Source: an uncultured Bacteroidales bacterium (GTDB lineage Bacteria; Bacteroidota; Bacteroidia; Bacteroidales; Paludibacteraceae). From it: a stretch of DNA of 51,334 bases. Both the position numbers and the translations under genes were made by a program. The notes beneath the pieces are model-generated. The model ran no database searches. It had not been told where the DNA came from and saw nothing but the letters and a program-made list of their open reading frames with translations. The stretch is from NCBI GenBank assembly GCA_946414805.1, contig CAMKPZ010000009.1:1-51334 (forward strand), written 5' to 3'. Positions within the stretch are counted from its first letter, which is position 1; every line of letters begins with the position of its first letter. Below are positions 1 to 8,699 of the stretch, one piece after another.

Positions 1-1166
1 CCGGCAGGCGCCTTGAATTCGGACGAAAGACCTAATATCGGCAGTTCGCGTATCTGGGTGAACATGGAATGCGCCCCATTCGTACCCATCGACTCTTCGT
101 CATCGTCTTTATATTTGTTGTTGTAACCTACATAATAATACGTACTGCCCGGCTCGGGCACATACATATAATCCGTTTGGACACAATGCTCTTCGTCCGC
201 CGAATTCATGCAGAACATGCGATCCATCGTATAGATCTTCTTGGCGGCAGTACTATCTGCCGATTCCTGAGGGTTGTCTTCGTTCATGCGGTAGCGCACA
301 TAGTCCTGCTCATCGGTCGCAAAGAAATAGCTGCTGCAACTATTCATTGGGTTGTCCAACAGATAGAGACGGAAGAGCGTTCGAGTCGTCTTATCGTGCT
401 TCTTATCTGCATAGGCATAGGCAGCATGACCTTTTGCAATAGTTCCGGCCGACCATGTTTTGTTCCCTAGCGTCGTGTTGAAGGTCACCAAGCCTGCATT
501 GGTATAGGATTGCGGACTGTTGGCTTTCGGGATTTGTAACATATAGACCTCGCGATAGGTCATCCCCAAGAAACCCGTTCCCATCCTTCCGTTAAAAGGA
601 TCTTTTCCTCGCCCCAACGTACCCTCCGGGTCAAAAGAGATAGGCGCCTTATCCGGACTACGATTTACATCCGGCACACCGCGTTCGGTAGGAATGACGA
701 ACACAACATCACAGGCCTCACCGTCGTTGTAATTATCCGTCAGGTCGCCCAGGAACTTAAATTTCTCTTTCGTTTTCAGTGTCTTACCGTCGTTCCAAAT
801 CGTATAAACGATACCGCCCAACGCTTTGTTACCGCGATCCAACGGCGCACCCACCGACCATTCGTTCATCTCGGTTACTTCCGTGGCAGGGAGCAGTTTC
901 ATATACGTTCCCGACCCATAATTGTAATAACCGCCCGTATAGCGGGTATAGTTACTAACAAAGAACTCCTCACCGTCTTCTTCTTTGCCGTTACCGTTCT
1001 TATCCACCCATACCGACAACAGGAACCGTTCACCTTGCTCCAGATTCACCACCAAACCGGCATCCGTCGGCGTCCAACCGACACCAAACACATTTACCGA
1101 TAAAACTACTGCGAGAAAACACAATAGTACTCGTACCTTACGCATATTATTACAGACTTTTTTCAT
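1..1166 (-). CDS. secreted protein of unknown function, N-terminal part (runs off left edge)
   Basis: I do not recognise the family. The frame is open from the window edge back to an ATG at 1166 (388 codons visible); a second in-frame ATG at 1145 is the alternative start. Basic residues followed by a hydrophobic stretch (VLLCFLAVVLSVNVFG, about residues 13-28) form a signal peptide, so the product is exported. Residues 55-67 (DKNGNGKEEDGEE) look like an EF-hand or dockerin-type calcium loop. The rest is rich in Tyr, Gly and Asn, as in Bacteroidota surface proteins. It has its own promoter 35 nt upstream and lies directly behind the AraC-type regulator, a possible controller (inference). The C-terminus, where a sorting signal would be, is outside the window. 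Confidence 0.75.
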   Translation of the reverse strand, partial: MKKVCNNMRKVRVLLCFLAVVLSVNVFGVGWTPTDAGLVVNLEQGERFLLSVWVDKNGNGKEEDGEEFFVSNYTRYTGGYYNYGSGTYMKLLPATEVTEMNEWSVGAPLDRGNKALGGIVYTIWNDGKTLKTKEKFKFLGDLTDNYNDGEACDVVFVIPTERGVPDVNRSPDKAPISFDPEGTLGRGKDPFNGRMGTGFLGMTYREVYMLQIPKANSPQSYTNAGLVTFNTTLGNKTWSAGTIAKGHAAYAYADKKHDKTTRTLFRLYLLDNPMNSCSSYFFATDEQDYVRYRMNEDNPQESADSTAAKKIYTMDRMFCMNSADEEHCVQTDYMYVPEPGSTYYYVGYNNKYKDDDEESMGTNGAHSMFTQIRELPILGLSSEFKAPA

Positions 1167-1200
1167 ACAAAAAAATGATTAATACAACAATTTTGGAGTG

Positions 1201-1231
1201 CAAATTTACAAAAAACAGCGCACATACACAA
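1201..1231 (-). promoter_or_regulatory. promoter of the secreted protein gene
   Basis: On the minus strand, TTG (1231-1229) and TAAATTTG (1208-1201) are separated by exactly 20 nt, matching the Bacteroidota primary-sigma consensus. Transcription should start near 1195, giving a leader of about 30 nt. Confidence 0.75.
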
Positions 1232-1273
1232 GTGTACGGCGCAATAATTGTTTTAAAGTCGAGAAAAAGTATC

Positions 1274-2455
1274 TTATTTTGATTTATTGTCGAATTGTGC
1301 ACACCACTCGCTGGGCGCCATGCCTGTTTCACGGGCAAAGACACGGCCGAAGACTGTGGACGAAGAGAAGCCGCTTCGCTCCGCAATGTCCTGCATCTTC
1401 ATAGCCGGATTGGCACGCATCAGACGCTTCGCCTCTTCAATACGATATTTCGTTACATACTGGTAGAAATTACAGTCAAACTCGGTTTGGATAAACTGCG
1501 AGAGATAGGTCCTGTTCAGCGGTAATACTTGACGGAGATCGGTCAGGCGGAAATCTTTGTTCAGATAGGGTTTCTCCGTCGCCATCCACTGCTCTAACGC
1601 CGCACGATACCACGTTTCGTTTCCTGTCAAAGAAGAACCGTTATCTTCTCCTTCCGGTTCGTCTTCTTTCCTCTCGCGCACACGCCCTACCCATGGGTCG
1701 GGACGGAAAAGAATCTGTTCATTACTATAAAAAACAATAAAGAACAGCAACCATTGCTGGGTAAAAAATCTGGTCGGGAAACGGGCAAAAGAGAGAAAAC
1801 AATAGGAGGCTCCTAAGATAACAAGCATTATGATATACCGTACCACCCACTGTACATCAATATCTTCCATGGAAGAATAGTTATTCTCGCAATAAACACG
1901 GTAAGCACGGATGTTCACAACGATAAAGGCCAACAACACAAAAGGATAAGCAGCCAACAGCCATCGCAGGTCCGTGTCCAGCACTGCGTCAAGGACTCCG
2001 ATAACAGCAACCGGCAGAAGATCGATCATCACGCGTTTGAAATTGAGCCAGCCCGGACGCAGAAGCTCCGTCGGATAAACAAGCAATAGCCATCCCAGAA
2101 TGCTGCCCAGCACAAACTCCCAACCGTCCATACTCAGCATACCGTCAGCAGCGGTGAGCGAATTATGCCTACTCAGCTTCATCCACATGCCGATAAACAG
2201 GACCACCGCCCAAGCCGTCATCACATAGGCACTCATTTTACGCACACGTATGCCCTGATGATGACGGAAAAGGGACCACGCGCTCATAGCGCAACATACC
2301 AGAATGGCACAATTCAACGTTGGAGATATGATCTTCCGATATACCTCCAAGGGAATCAACGGCGAGAGCATATAACTCGCCACTGCCAAAGCCGTTAACA
2401 AAAAGCCGAATACCAGCTCTGAGCGGTATTCGTAATAAAACTCGCGAATAGACAC
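1274..2455 (-). CDS. membrane-bound AraC-family transcriptional regulator
   Basis: The N-terminal 230 residues hold about six or seven hydrophobic segments (for example FGFLLTALAVASYML and WEFVLGSILGWLLLVYP). An acidic linker follows, and then a C-terminal AraC-type double helix-turn-helix (about residues 295-385, with YRIEEAKRLM and MQDIAERSGFSSSTVFGRVF). This is the layout of Bacteroidota regulators that sense in the membrane and bind DNA in the cytoplasm. The coordinates start at a GTG at 2455 because no in-frame ATG lies upstream. A better start, ATG at 2511 with AAGGAG six nt before it, lies upstream but in another frame, separated by a run of ten G at 2460-2469. With 11 (or 8) G the frames would join and add about 18 residues. 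As read here, the gene may be switched off or the G count may be wrong. The secreted-protein gene follows in the same direction. Confidence 0.85.
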   Translation of the reverse strand: MSIREFYYEYRSELVFGFLLTALAVASYMLSPLIPLEVYRKIISPTLNCAILVCCAMSAWSLFRHHQGIRVRKMSAYVMTAWAVVLFIGMWMKLSRHNSLTAADGMLSMDGWEFVLGSILGWLLLVYPTELLRPGWLNFKRVMIDLLPVAVIGVLDAVLDTDLRWLLAAYPFVLLAFIVVNIRAYRVYCENNYSSMEDIDVQWVVRYIIMLVILGASYCFLSFARFPTRFFTQQWLLFFIVFYSNEQILFRPDPWVGRVRERKEDEPEGEDNGSSLTGNETWYRAALEQWMATEKPYLNKDFRLTDLRQVLPLNRTYLSQFIQTEFDCNFYQYVTKYRIEEAKRLMRANPAMKMQDIAERSGFSSSTVFGRVFARETGMAPSEWCAQFDNKSK

Positions 2456-2459
2456 TTTA

Positions 2460-2524
2460 CCCCCCCCCCATTTTTATAATTCGCTGATTTTGAATACTTT
2501 GCATCATCCATAATCATCTCCTTC
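2460..2524 (-). promoter_or_regulatory. ribosome-binding site, upstream ATG and poly-G tract in front of the AraC regulator
   Basis: On the minus strand, AAGGAG (2524-2519) is followed six nt later by ATG (2511). The frame from this ATG reads 14 codons into ten consecutive G (2469-2460) and then goes out of frame, ending at 2395 after 38 residues. One more G would join it to the regulator frame that begins VSIREF. The arrangement is that of a slipped-strand phase-variation switch; a homopolymer miscount gives the same picture. Confidence 0.65.
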
Positions 2525-2537
2525 AAGAAACTGAATG

Positions 2538-2568
2538 CAAAATTACTACATTTTTCCGACATATGCAA
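2538..2568 (-). promoter_or_regulatory. promoter of the AraC regulator
   Basis: On the minus strand TTG (2568-2566, in the context TTGCATATG), 20 nt spacer and TAATTTTG (2545-2538). The start should be near 2531, which gives a leader of about 20 nt to the ATG at 2511. Confidence 0.8.
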
Positions 2569-2603
2569 GAAAAAACGAAAAAAAAGATAATAAAAAGCCT
2601 TTC

Positions 2604-2633
2604 GGCATTTTCTGACATTTTCTGGCATTTTCT
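2604..2633. repeat. three tandem 10-bp units
   Basis: GGCATTTTCT, GACATTTTCT and GGCATTTTCT lie head to tail. The remainder of the gap between the AraC promoter and the aspS terminator (2569-2735) holds nothing else I recognise. Confidence 0.6.
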
Positions 2634-2735
2634 AATCTTCTCAATCTCGTGTCAATCCCGAGTCATTCCCGTGACCACTTCGCGACCATTACGGACGTCA
2701 CTTTACTATCCCTGCCCCTTTTGTCTTTGAGCGGC

Positions 2736-2768
2736 AAAAAAAAATCGCCCCGTAGGACGATTTTTTTT
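2736..2768 (-). terminator. intrinsic terminator of the ribosomal protein cluster
   Basis: AATCGCCC (2743-2750) pairs with GGACGATT (2755-2762), allowing one G-U pair, across a 4-nt loop. On the minus strand a run of nine T (2744-2736) follows. It sits directly behind the aspS stop codon and should end the transcript that begins before rpsL. The plus strand also has a T run, so it may act in both directions. Confidence 0.85.
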
Positions 2769-2770
2769 GC

Positions 2771-4147
2771 TTAAGGCGCAACTCGGTTGATGTCGCGCGG
2801 GAACATCGAACATTCCTTCACGTTCGCTATTCCCAGGAAGCAAGCCGTTATTCGCTCCAGTCCGATAGCGAAACCTCCGTGAGGCGGCATGCCGTTCTTG
2901 AAGGTATCGAGGTAGAAATGGAACGCATCTGGGTTCATGCCGCGGCGGAGCATCTTCTCGCGGTAATCCGCTTCCTTGTGCATGCGCTGGCCGCCGGAGG
3001 TGATCTCCAGACCCCTCATCAGCAGGTCGAAACTCAAGGTCAGACTCGGATCCTCGGGATCGTCCATCGCGTAGAAAGCACGGTGCTCACTCGGGAAATG
3101 GGTCACGAACACAAAATCCGAACCGAACTGCTCTTTGGCGTACTTGCAGATAGCGCGTTCCTCTTCCGGCGCAAGGTCATCCTCGCCGCGGTGGTCCGCC
3201 TCGCAGAGTCCGTTCTCAAAGAGGATCTCATGCACCTCGCTCAACTTCCATGCAGGCACCTGTTCCGGCAGAATGGGGTTCTCGGCATTGAGCAGTTGCA
3301 GCTCATGCGCGCAGTCCTTCTCCACCGTAGCGATGATATGGCGCAGCAGCGCCGCCTCCAGTGTCATCACATCTTCCTGGCCCTTGATAAAGCCCATCTC
3401 CACATCCAGCGAGATGTACTCGTTCAGGTGGCGCGAGGTGTTATGTTTCTCCGCGCGGTAAGCCGGTGCGATCTCAAACACGCGCTCATAGACGCCCACG
3501 CCGATCTGTTTGTAGAACTGCGGACTCTGCGCCAGATACACCTGCTTGCCGAAATAATCCATCTTGAAGACATTGGCACCGCCTTCCGCTCCTTCGCTCA
3601 CGATCTTCGGAGTGAAGATCTGGGTGAAGCCGTTGGCGGAAAGGAACTCGCCGAAAGCGCGGGCGATAGTGCTCTGCACTTTCAGGATCGCCATGTCACG
3701 CGGGTTACGCAGCGTCACCTGGCGGTTGTCGAACTTATAGCGCAGCAGGGTCTCCTCGTCGCCGAACTTCAGGGCGTTCATGTCCACCACCTCCGCCGTC
3801 GTCGGACGGCTCAGCACGCGGACCTCGGAGACCGCGATCTCAATCGTGTTGTAGAAAGCGGCCGGATCCTTGATCTTCGCCTCGTTCACCGTACCGGTGA
3901 GAGTCACTGCCATCTCGCGGCAGAGAGCGTTCATCGCAATCTCGGTCCCCTCCTCGTCAAAGAACTTGGAACTCTCGTTGCTCACTACTGCCTGCAGCAA
4001 GCCGCGGCTCTTACGGAGCACAATAAATCCGCCCCACTTCGTGACGCGGACATTATGGATCATGCCGGAAACGGAAACAGTCTCGCCAACTTTGGCGTTG
4101 GCGAGATCTGTCACGTTTTCATTATGCTGATTAACGTTCAAAAACAT
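2771..4147 (-). CDS. aspS: aspartate--tRNA ligase, archaeal/eukaryal type
   Basis: Class IIb aminoacyl-tRNA synthetase that charges tRNA with aspartate. The N-terminal 115 residues form the OB-fold anticodon-binding domain (VSVSGMIHNVRVTKWGGFIV). The catalytic domain has the motif 2 stretch YRAEKHNTSRHLNE, motif 3 GFAIGLERI, and the C-terminal end FPRDINRVAP. The FPRD ending is that of archaeal-type AspRS; AsnRS ends in a FPRTPGN-type sequence. At 458 residues it lacks the large GAD insertion of the bacterial enzyme (about 590 residues). Such enzymes are often non-discriminating and also make Asp-tRNA(Asn) for the GatCAB amidotransferase; which applies here cannot be told from this window. 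It is the last gene of the cluster, 47 nt after rplQ. AsnRS is the main alternative and I consider it less likely. Confidence 0.85.
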   Translation of the reverse strand: MFLNVNQHNENVTDLANAKVGETVSVSGMIHNVRVTKWGGFIVLRKSRGLLQAVVSNESSKFFDEEGTEIAMNALCREMAVTLTGTVNEAKIKDPAAFYNTIEIAVSEVRVLSRPTTAEVVDMNALKFGDEETLLRYKFDNRQVTLRNPRDMAILKVQSTIARAFGEFLSANGFTQIFTPKIVSEGAEGGANVFKMDYFGKQVYLAQSPQFYKQIGVGVYERVFEIAPAYRAEKHNTSRHLNEYISLDVEMGFIKGQEDVMTLEAALLRHIIATVEKDCAHELQLLNAENPILPEQVPAWKLSEVHEILFENGLCEADHRGEDDLAPEEERAICKYAKEQFGSDFVFVTHFPSEHRAFYAMDDPEDPSLTLSFDLLMRGLEITSGGQRMHKEADYREKMLRRGMNPDAFHFYLDTFKNGMPPHGGFAIGLERITACFLGIANVKECSMFPRDINRVAP

Positions 4148-4194
4148 AGTTGACTGAATTAATCAGTGTTTTGTTTGTTTTTTTCAAAGATCAA

Positions 4195-4704
4195 TTACTC
4201 TGCTTTTGCTTCTTCTGCAGCGGGTGCTGCGGGAGCTTCCGGTGCAGCCTCGGCAGCTACCTCTTCTACAGCCTCCTTAACGGCTTTCTTGCCGGCACGG
4301 CGGGTCGCTTTCTTGGCAGCCTTCTTGGTCTCCTTGAGCATGTTCTCGTTGTAGTCAACGAGCTCGATGATCGCCATCTCGGCTGCATCGCCCAGACGGA
4401 AACCGGTGCGGAGAATACGTGTGTAACCACCCGGACGGTTGGCGATCTTCTCGCCTACGTTCTGGAAGAGCTCGGTTACGACCTCTTTCTGCTTCAGCAG
4501 CGAGAAGGCCAGACGGCGGTTGTTCATGTTGTCCTCTTTCGCACGGGTGAGGATCGGCTCTACGTAGATACGGAGCGCTTTGGCCTTAGCGAGGGTGGTG
4601 TTGATGCGCTTGTGCATGATCAACGAGCAAGCCATGTTGGACAGCATCGCTGCGCGATGGTTGGCCTTGCGGCTAAGGTGATTGAATTTCTTATTATGAC
4701 GCAT
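4195..4704 (-). CDS. rplQ: 50S ribosomal protein L17
   Basis: Large-subunit protein binding 23S rRNA close to the exit tunnel. The start [10 protein letters not shown] and the segment [10 protein letters not shown] are diagnostic. The folded core ends near residue 125; a Lys-, Ala- and Glu-rich tail (residues about 128-169) follows, an extension common in Bacteroidota. It follows rpoA, as in the alpha operon, across a 158-nt gap filled with repeats. Confidence 0.97.
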   Translation of the reverse strand: MRHNKKFNHLSRKANHRAAMLSNMACSLIMHKRINTTLAKAKALRIYVEPILTRAKEDNMNNRRLAFSLLKQKEVVTELFQNVGEKIANRPGGYTRILRTGFRLGDAAEMAIIELVDYNENMLKETKKAAKKATRRAGKKAVKEAVEEVAAEAAPEAPAAPAAEEAKAE

Positions 4705-4710
4705 AATTGT

Positions 4711-4862
4711 TTAAATTTACGATTTAACGATTTACGATTTACGATTTATTTACGATTGATTATTATTTACGATTTACCATGTGGTATCAATCGTCAATCT
4801 CTTTCAATTGAACAATCAATCGTACCTCGTCAATCGTCCATTCGTCAATTAATTATTAATTG
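4711..4862. repeat. degenerate 7/8-bp tandem repeats between rplQ and rpoA
   Basis: Units of the form GATTTAC or CGATTTAC recur from 4711 to about 4778. They are followed by units such as TCAATCG up to the rpoA stop codon, whose last bases belong to the repeat. No gene or hairpin terminator is visible. Confidence 0.75.
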
Positions 4863-5855
4863 TTAATCCAGCGCTCTGTAGCGCGAGATGTCCATACCGA
4901 AGGCGAGACCGTTGCGCTCCAGCAGTTCGTCCAGCTCGGTAAGCGATTTCTTACCGAAGTTACGGAACTTGAGGAGGTCTGCGCGGTGGTACTTAACCAG
5001 TTCGCCAAGCGTCTCTACCTCCGCAGCCTTCAAGCAGTTGAGTGCGCGGACGGAGAGATCCATATCCTGCAGTTTCTGGTTGAGGAGCTGGCGCATGCGA
5101 AGAATCTCTTCGTCGAGTGCGGAGTTGTTCTTCTTCGTCTCCTCCTCCAGAACGATACGCTCGTCGGAGAAGAGCATGAAGTGGTAGATCAGGATCTTGG
5201 CGGCCTCGGTGAGTGCCTGCTGCGGTGCAATGGAGCCGTCGGTGGTAATCTCGATAGTCAGCTTCTCGTAGTCGGTACGCTGCTCGACACGGTACTGGTC
5301 TACCGAGATCATGACATTGCGGATCGGCGTATAGATAGAATCGATTGCCAGGGTGCCGATTGGGTCATCCTTCTTTCGGTTCTCATCGCCGGGCACGTAG
5401 CCACGACCTTTGTTGATATTCAACTCAATCTCAAAATCAGCAGTCTCATCCATCTCGGCGAGCTGAAGCTCGGGGTTCAGCACCTCGAAATTCTGCAGTA
5501 CCGTGTTGAGGTCTCCCGCGAGGAACGATTTGGAGCGGTGAACATGCAGTTTCACCGTCTCGGTCTCCTCCTCGATGCCCTCCTTGCGGATAAAGCGAAC
5601 CTGCTTGAGATTAAGAATAAGGTTGGTAACGTCAGTTATAACTCCGGGGATCGTAGCAAATTCATGATCAATACCACTGATCTTGATAGAGCAGATTGCG
5701 TATCCTTCCAGACTGCCCAGCAGCACACGGCGGATCGCATTGCCTATCGTAATTCCGTACCCCGGCTCGAGCGGGCGAAATTCAAAAACGCCCTTGTTAG
5801 CACTCGAGTCTAACATTATCACCTTATCAGGTTTGATGAAATTTAATATTGCCAT
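4863..5855 (-). CDS. rpoA: DNA-directed RNA polymerase alpha subunit
   Basis: Scaffold for RNA polymerase assembly. The N-terminal domain (residues 1 to about 235) begins with the conserved [20 protein letters not shown] and carries the dimerisation and beta/beta-prime contacts. After a linker, the C-terminal domain (about 260-320) has the helix-hairpin-helix pattern [12 protein letters not shown] and [12 protein letters not shown] used for contacts with DNA and activators. Length is normal at 330 residues. It lies between rpsD and rplQ. Confidence 0.98.
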   Translation of the reverse strand: MAILNFIKPDKVIMLDSSANKGVFEFRPLEPGYGITIGNAIRRVLLGSLEGYAICSIKISGIDHEFATIPGVITDVTNLILNLKQVRFIRKEGIEEETETVKLHVHRSKSFLAGDLNTVLQNFEVLNPELQLAEMDETADFEIELNINKGRGYVPGDENRKKDDPIGTLAIDSIYTPIRNVMISVDQYRVEQRTDYEKLTIEITTDGSIAPQQALTEAAKILIYHFMLFSDERIVLEEETKKNNSALDEEILRMRQLLNQKLQDMDLSVRALNCLKAAEVETLGELVKYHRADLLKFRNFGKKSLTELDELLERNGLAFGMDISRYRALD

Positions 5856-5866
5856 GAATTTATTTA

Positions 5867-6472
5867 TTATTTAGAGTACAACTCAACGATTAATTGCTCC
5901 TTGATATTCTCCGGAATCTCTGCACGAGCCGGGATGTTGAGCAGCTTGCCGGCCTTCTCAGCCTCGTTCCACTCAAGCCATCCGTATTTCGCGTGGTTGA
6001 AGCCCTGGAGCGAATCATTGATCACCTCAAGCGATTTCGCTTTCTCGCGAACTGCTACCACCTGACCGGGCTTGACGGAGTAAGAAGGAATATTTACAAC
6101 TGCGCCGTCTACCGTGATATGACGGTGGGAAACGAGCTGACGCGCTGCTGCACGGGTAGGAGCCATACCGAGACGATATACGATATTGTCAAGACGGCAC
6201 TCCAGAAGCTGGATCAGGATCTCACCGGTAATACCTTTGGTACGAGCCGCTTTCGCGAAAAGAAGACGGAACTGTTTCTCCAGTACACCATACGTGTATT
6301 TGGCTTTCTGCTTCTCTGCAAGCTGAGAACCGTACTCAGAGTTTTTCTTGCGACGGTTAACACCGTGCTGTCCGGGTGCGTACGGACGTTTTGCAAGCAC
6401 CTTGTCCTCGCCGAAAATAGCCTCGCCGAAACGACGGGCAATGCGAGATTTTGGACCAATATATCTTGCCAT
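5867..6472 (-). CDS. rpsD: 30S ribosomal protein S4
   Basis: Primary 16S rRNA binder that starts assembly of the 30S body. The central S4 RNA-binding domain contains [10 protein letters not shown] and [11 protein letters not shown]. The N-terminus ([17 protein letters not shown]) lacks the four-cysteine zinc cluster of the C+ form. Length 201 residues. In other bacteria S4 represses the alpha operon; no S4 target is evident here. Confidence 0.98.
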   Translation of the reverse strand: MARYIGPKSRIARRFGEAIFGEDKVLAKRPYAPGQHGVNRRKKNSEYGSQLAEKQKAKYTYGVLEKQFRLLFAKAARTKGITGEILIQLLECRLDNIVYRLGMAPTRAAARQLVSHRHITVDGAVVNIPSYSVKPGQVVAVREKAKSLEVINDSLQGFNHAKYGWLEWNEAEKAGKLLNIPARAEIPENIKEQLIVELYSK

Positions 6473-6503
6473 AATTCTAAATTTACGTTAAAGGGTTTAA
6501 CAA

Positions 6504-6893
6504 TTATACACGACGACGTTTCGGAGGACGGCAACCGTTGTGCGGCATCGGAGTTACATCTACGATCTCCGTTACATCGATGCCTGCTGCTACACAGGCA
6601 CGGATTGCCGACTCACGTCCTTGTCCCGGACCCTTAACGTATGCTTTTACTTTACGCAGACCGAGGTCAAAAGCGACCTTGCAGCAGTCTGCTGCTGCCA
6701 TCTGAGCTGCGTACGGGGTATTCTTTTTGCTGCCACGGAAGCCTTGTTTTCCCGCCGATGACCAACTGATAACCTGGCCGTCTCCGTTAGCAACAGTAAC
6801 GATTACATTGTTGAAAGAAGACATCACGTGAAGCTGGCCTACGCCCTCGATCTTCACTACGCGCTTCTTAGCTGCAATAGCTTTCTTTGCCAT
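6504..6893 (-). CDS. rpsK: 30S ribosomal protein S11
   Basis: Platform protein of the 30S subunit near the mRNA exit channel. Recognised by [10 protein letters not shown], the glycine-rich [12 protein letters not shown] and the invariant end [12 protein letters not shown]. Length 129 residues. Located between rpsM and rpsD; the 84-nt gap to rpsM holds nothing notable. Confidence 0.98.
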   Translation of the reverse strand: MAKKAIAAKKRVVKIEGVGQLHVMSSFNNVIVTVANGDGQVISWSSAGKQGFRGSKKNTPYAAQMAAADCCKVAFDLGLRKVKAYVKGPGQGRESAIRACVAAGIDVTEIVDVTPMPHNGCRPPKRRRV

Positions 6894-6977
6894 AATGTTT
6901 GATGAATTTTAAAAAGTTGAAACTTTTTGACTTCTTCTCGATCCCTCATCGGGTTCTTCGGTTCAGTCAACGGTTGA

Positions 6978-7358
6978 TTACTTCGTTGCTTTCTTCTTGT
7001 TTGCAACAGTTTTCTTACGTCCTTTGCGCGTACGGGCGTTATTCTTGGTGCTCTGTCCACGAACGGGAAGACCGATACGGTGACGCACTCCACGGTAACA
7101 ACCGATATCCATCAAACGTTTGATATTCAATTGGGTTTCCGAACGAAGATCACCTTCTACTTTGAATTTAGCACCGATGATCTCACGGACTTTAGCTGCT
7201 TGGTCATCCGTCCAATTCTCTACTTTGATGCTTGGGTCAATGCCTGCTTCAGCGAGAATTTTCTTTGCGCTTGAACGACCTATTCCGTAGATATAAGTCA
7301 GACTGACTTCGCCACATTTGTTTTGCGGTATATCTACACCGACAATTCTTATAGCCAT
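6978..7358 (-). CDS. rpsM: 30S ribosomal protein S13
   Basis: Head protein of the 30S subunit, contacting the P-site tRNA and the large subunit. The start [14 protein letters not shown], the helix-two-turn-helix [14 protein letters not shown] and the basic tail RGLPVRGQ-like [20 protein letters not shown] are as expected. Length 126 residues. It follows rpmJ. Confidence 0.98.
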   Translation of the reverse strand: MAIRIVGVDIPQNKCGEVSLTYIYGIGRSSAKKILAEAGIDPSIKVENWTDDQAAKVREIIGAKFKVEGDLRSETQLNIKRLMDIGCYRGVRHRIGLPVRGQSTKNNARTRKGRKKTVANKKKATK

Positions 7359-7431
7359 AATTTAATACTAAGGATAAATTTGTTAAATAAAATTGATTTA
7401 AGAAGTTTGTGATTCTATTTAAAGATAGCGC

Positions 7432-7548
7432 TTATCCTTGACGCATCTTCATTTTAGGATCCTTCTTGTTGATTACATACAAATGCCCTTTGCGACGAAC
7501 AATCTTGCAATCGGCATTGCGTTTTTTAATCGAAGCACGTACTTTCAT
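7432..7548 (-). CDS. rpmJ: 50S ribosomal protein L36 (zinc-free form)
   Basis: A 38-residue protein beginning [20 protein letters not shown] and ending [11 protein letters not shown], contacting 23S rRNA. In the zinc form this protein has three Cys and one His; only one Cys remains and the others are Asn, Asn and Met, so no zinc site can form. This C- form is the usual one in Bacteroidota. It lies between infA and rpsM. Confidence 0.97.
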   Translation of the reverse strand: MKVRASIKKRNADCKIVRRKGHLYVINKKDPKMKMRQG

Positions 7549-7600
7549 TGCTGAATAGTGTTTACTTTGTTAATTAATTCCTTGTGAGCCTCAGGTCCTT

Positions 7601-7666
7601 CGTACATTGTACATTGTACATTGTTACTTTGTACATTGTACTTTGTACTTTGTCCCTTTGTCCTTC
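7601..7666. repeat. 7-bp tandem repeats between infA and rpmJ
   Basis: About eight units of TACATTG or TACTTTG run head to tail and stop four nt before the infA stop codon. They account for most of the 121-nt gap. Confidence 0.8.
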
Positions 7667-7669
7667 ACA

Positions 7670-7888
7670 TTACTTGTAGCGGAAGGAGATTCTCCCTTTG
7701 GTGAGATCATAGGGGCTCATCTCTACTTTCACACGGTCACCGGCAAGGATCTTGATATAATGCATACGCATCTTACCGGAGATGTGGGCGATAATGAGCG
7801 GTCCGTTCTCAAGCTGAACGCGGAACATGGCGTTGGATAATGCCTCTGTTACCGTTCCGTCTACTTCAATGCTGTCTTGTTTTGCCAT
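7670..7888 (-). CDS. infA: translation initiation factor IF-1
   Basis: Single OB-fold (S1-like) protein that occupies the ribosomal A site during initiation. Recognised by [37 protein letters not shown] and [10 protein letters not shown]. Length 72 residues, the standard size. The order map-infA-rpmJ-rpsM is the usual Bacteroidota arrangement. Confidence 0.98.
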   Translation of the reverse strand: MAKQDSIEVDGTVTEALSNAMFRVQLENGPLIIAHISGKMRMHYIKILAGDRVKVEMSPYDLTKGRISFRYK

Positions 7889-7900
7889 ATCGATAGGATT

Positions 7901-8686
7901 TTAGATGAATTTGTCTCCCAATACCTCTTGGATGTAATCGAAGGTCGATAAGATATCCGCCTTGCCGTTACGAACGCATACGGATAACTCATAATGCGCA
8001 GCGGGTTTGCGGTCGATCGTGCGGGCTGTCCAGCCGTCATCCTCGATGAGCACATTCCGCCTGCCGAGGGTGATCATCGGCTCGATAGCGATGGTCATAC
8101 CCGATTTGAGTACGATTCCGTTACCGCGGCGACCGTAGTTGCATACCTCCGGATCCTCATGCATCTCACGCCCTATACCGTGACCCACAAACTCGCGCAC
8201 TACGCCGTAACCGGCTTTCTCGCAATGGGTCTGGATAGTCGCTCCTATATCGCCCAGACGGTGACCCGTCACAGCCTGGTCTATACCCAGATAGAGCGCC
8301 TCCTTGGTTGTCTTGAGCAGCTGCATCACCTCCGGGCTCACCTCCCCTACAGGGAAAGTATAAGCGCTGTCGGAATGCCAGCCGTTGAGTTCGATCGAGG
8401 AATCGACGGAGATGATATCGCCTTCCTTGAGGATCACCTTGTCGGAAGGAATACCATGCACCACCTGGTCGTTTACCGAGGTGCAGAGCGTTGCGGGATA
8501 ACCCTCAAAACCCAAGCACGCAGGCCGGCCGCCATGATCCATGATAAACTCATAAGCGATCTTGTCGAGTTGGGCGGTAGTAACACCCGGCTTGATCGCC
8601 TTCGCCACTTCGGCGTAGGTCTGACCAAGCAGGATGTTGCTTGCCCGCATGAGTTCTACTTCTTCGTCAGTCTTGAGATAAATCAT
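7901..8686 (-). CDS. map: methionine aminopeptidase, type I
   Basis: Removes the N-terminal methionine from nascent proteins in the cytoplasm. Pita-bread fold with the metal-binding residues visible in order: Asp in SVDSSIEL, Asp in HSDSAYTF, His in GHGIGREMHE, Glu in AIEPMI and Glu in AHYELSV. Length 261 residues without an N-terminal extension. It lies 13 nt behind secY, matching the common secY-map-infA linkage. Confidence 0.97.
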   Translation of the reverse strand: MIYLKTDEEVELMRASNILLGQTYAEVAKAIKPGVTTAQLDKIAYEFIMDHGGRPACLGFEGYPATLCTSVNDQVVHGIPSDKVILKEGDIISVDSSIELNGWHSDSAYTFPVGEVSPEVMQLLKTTKEALYLGIDQAVTGHRLGDIGATIQTHCEKAGYGVVREFVGHGIGREMHEDPEVCNYGRRGNGIVLKSGMTIAIEPMITLGRRNVLIEDDGWTARTIDRKPAAHYELSVCVRNGKADILSTFDYIQEVLGDKFI

Positions 8687-8699
8687 CTAAACGAATGGT

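Noticed and set aside
2879..4153. A 424-codon open frame on the plus strand across aspS
   Set aside because: It mirrors the codon pattern of aspS, has no promoter, and its product (rich in His, Leu and Arg) looks like antisense translation.
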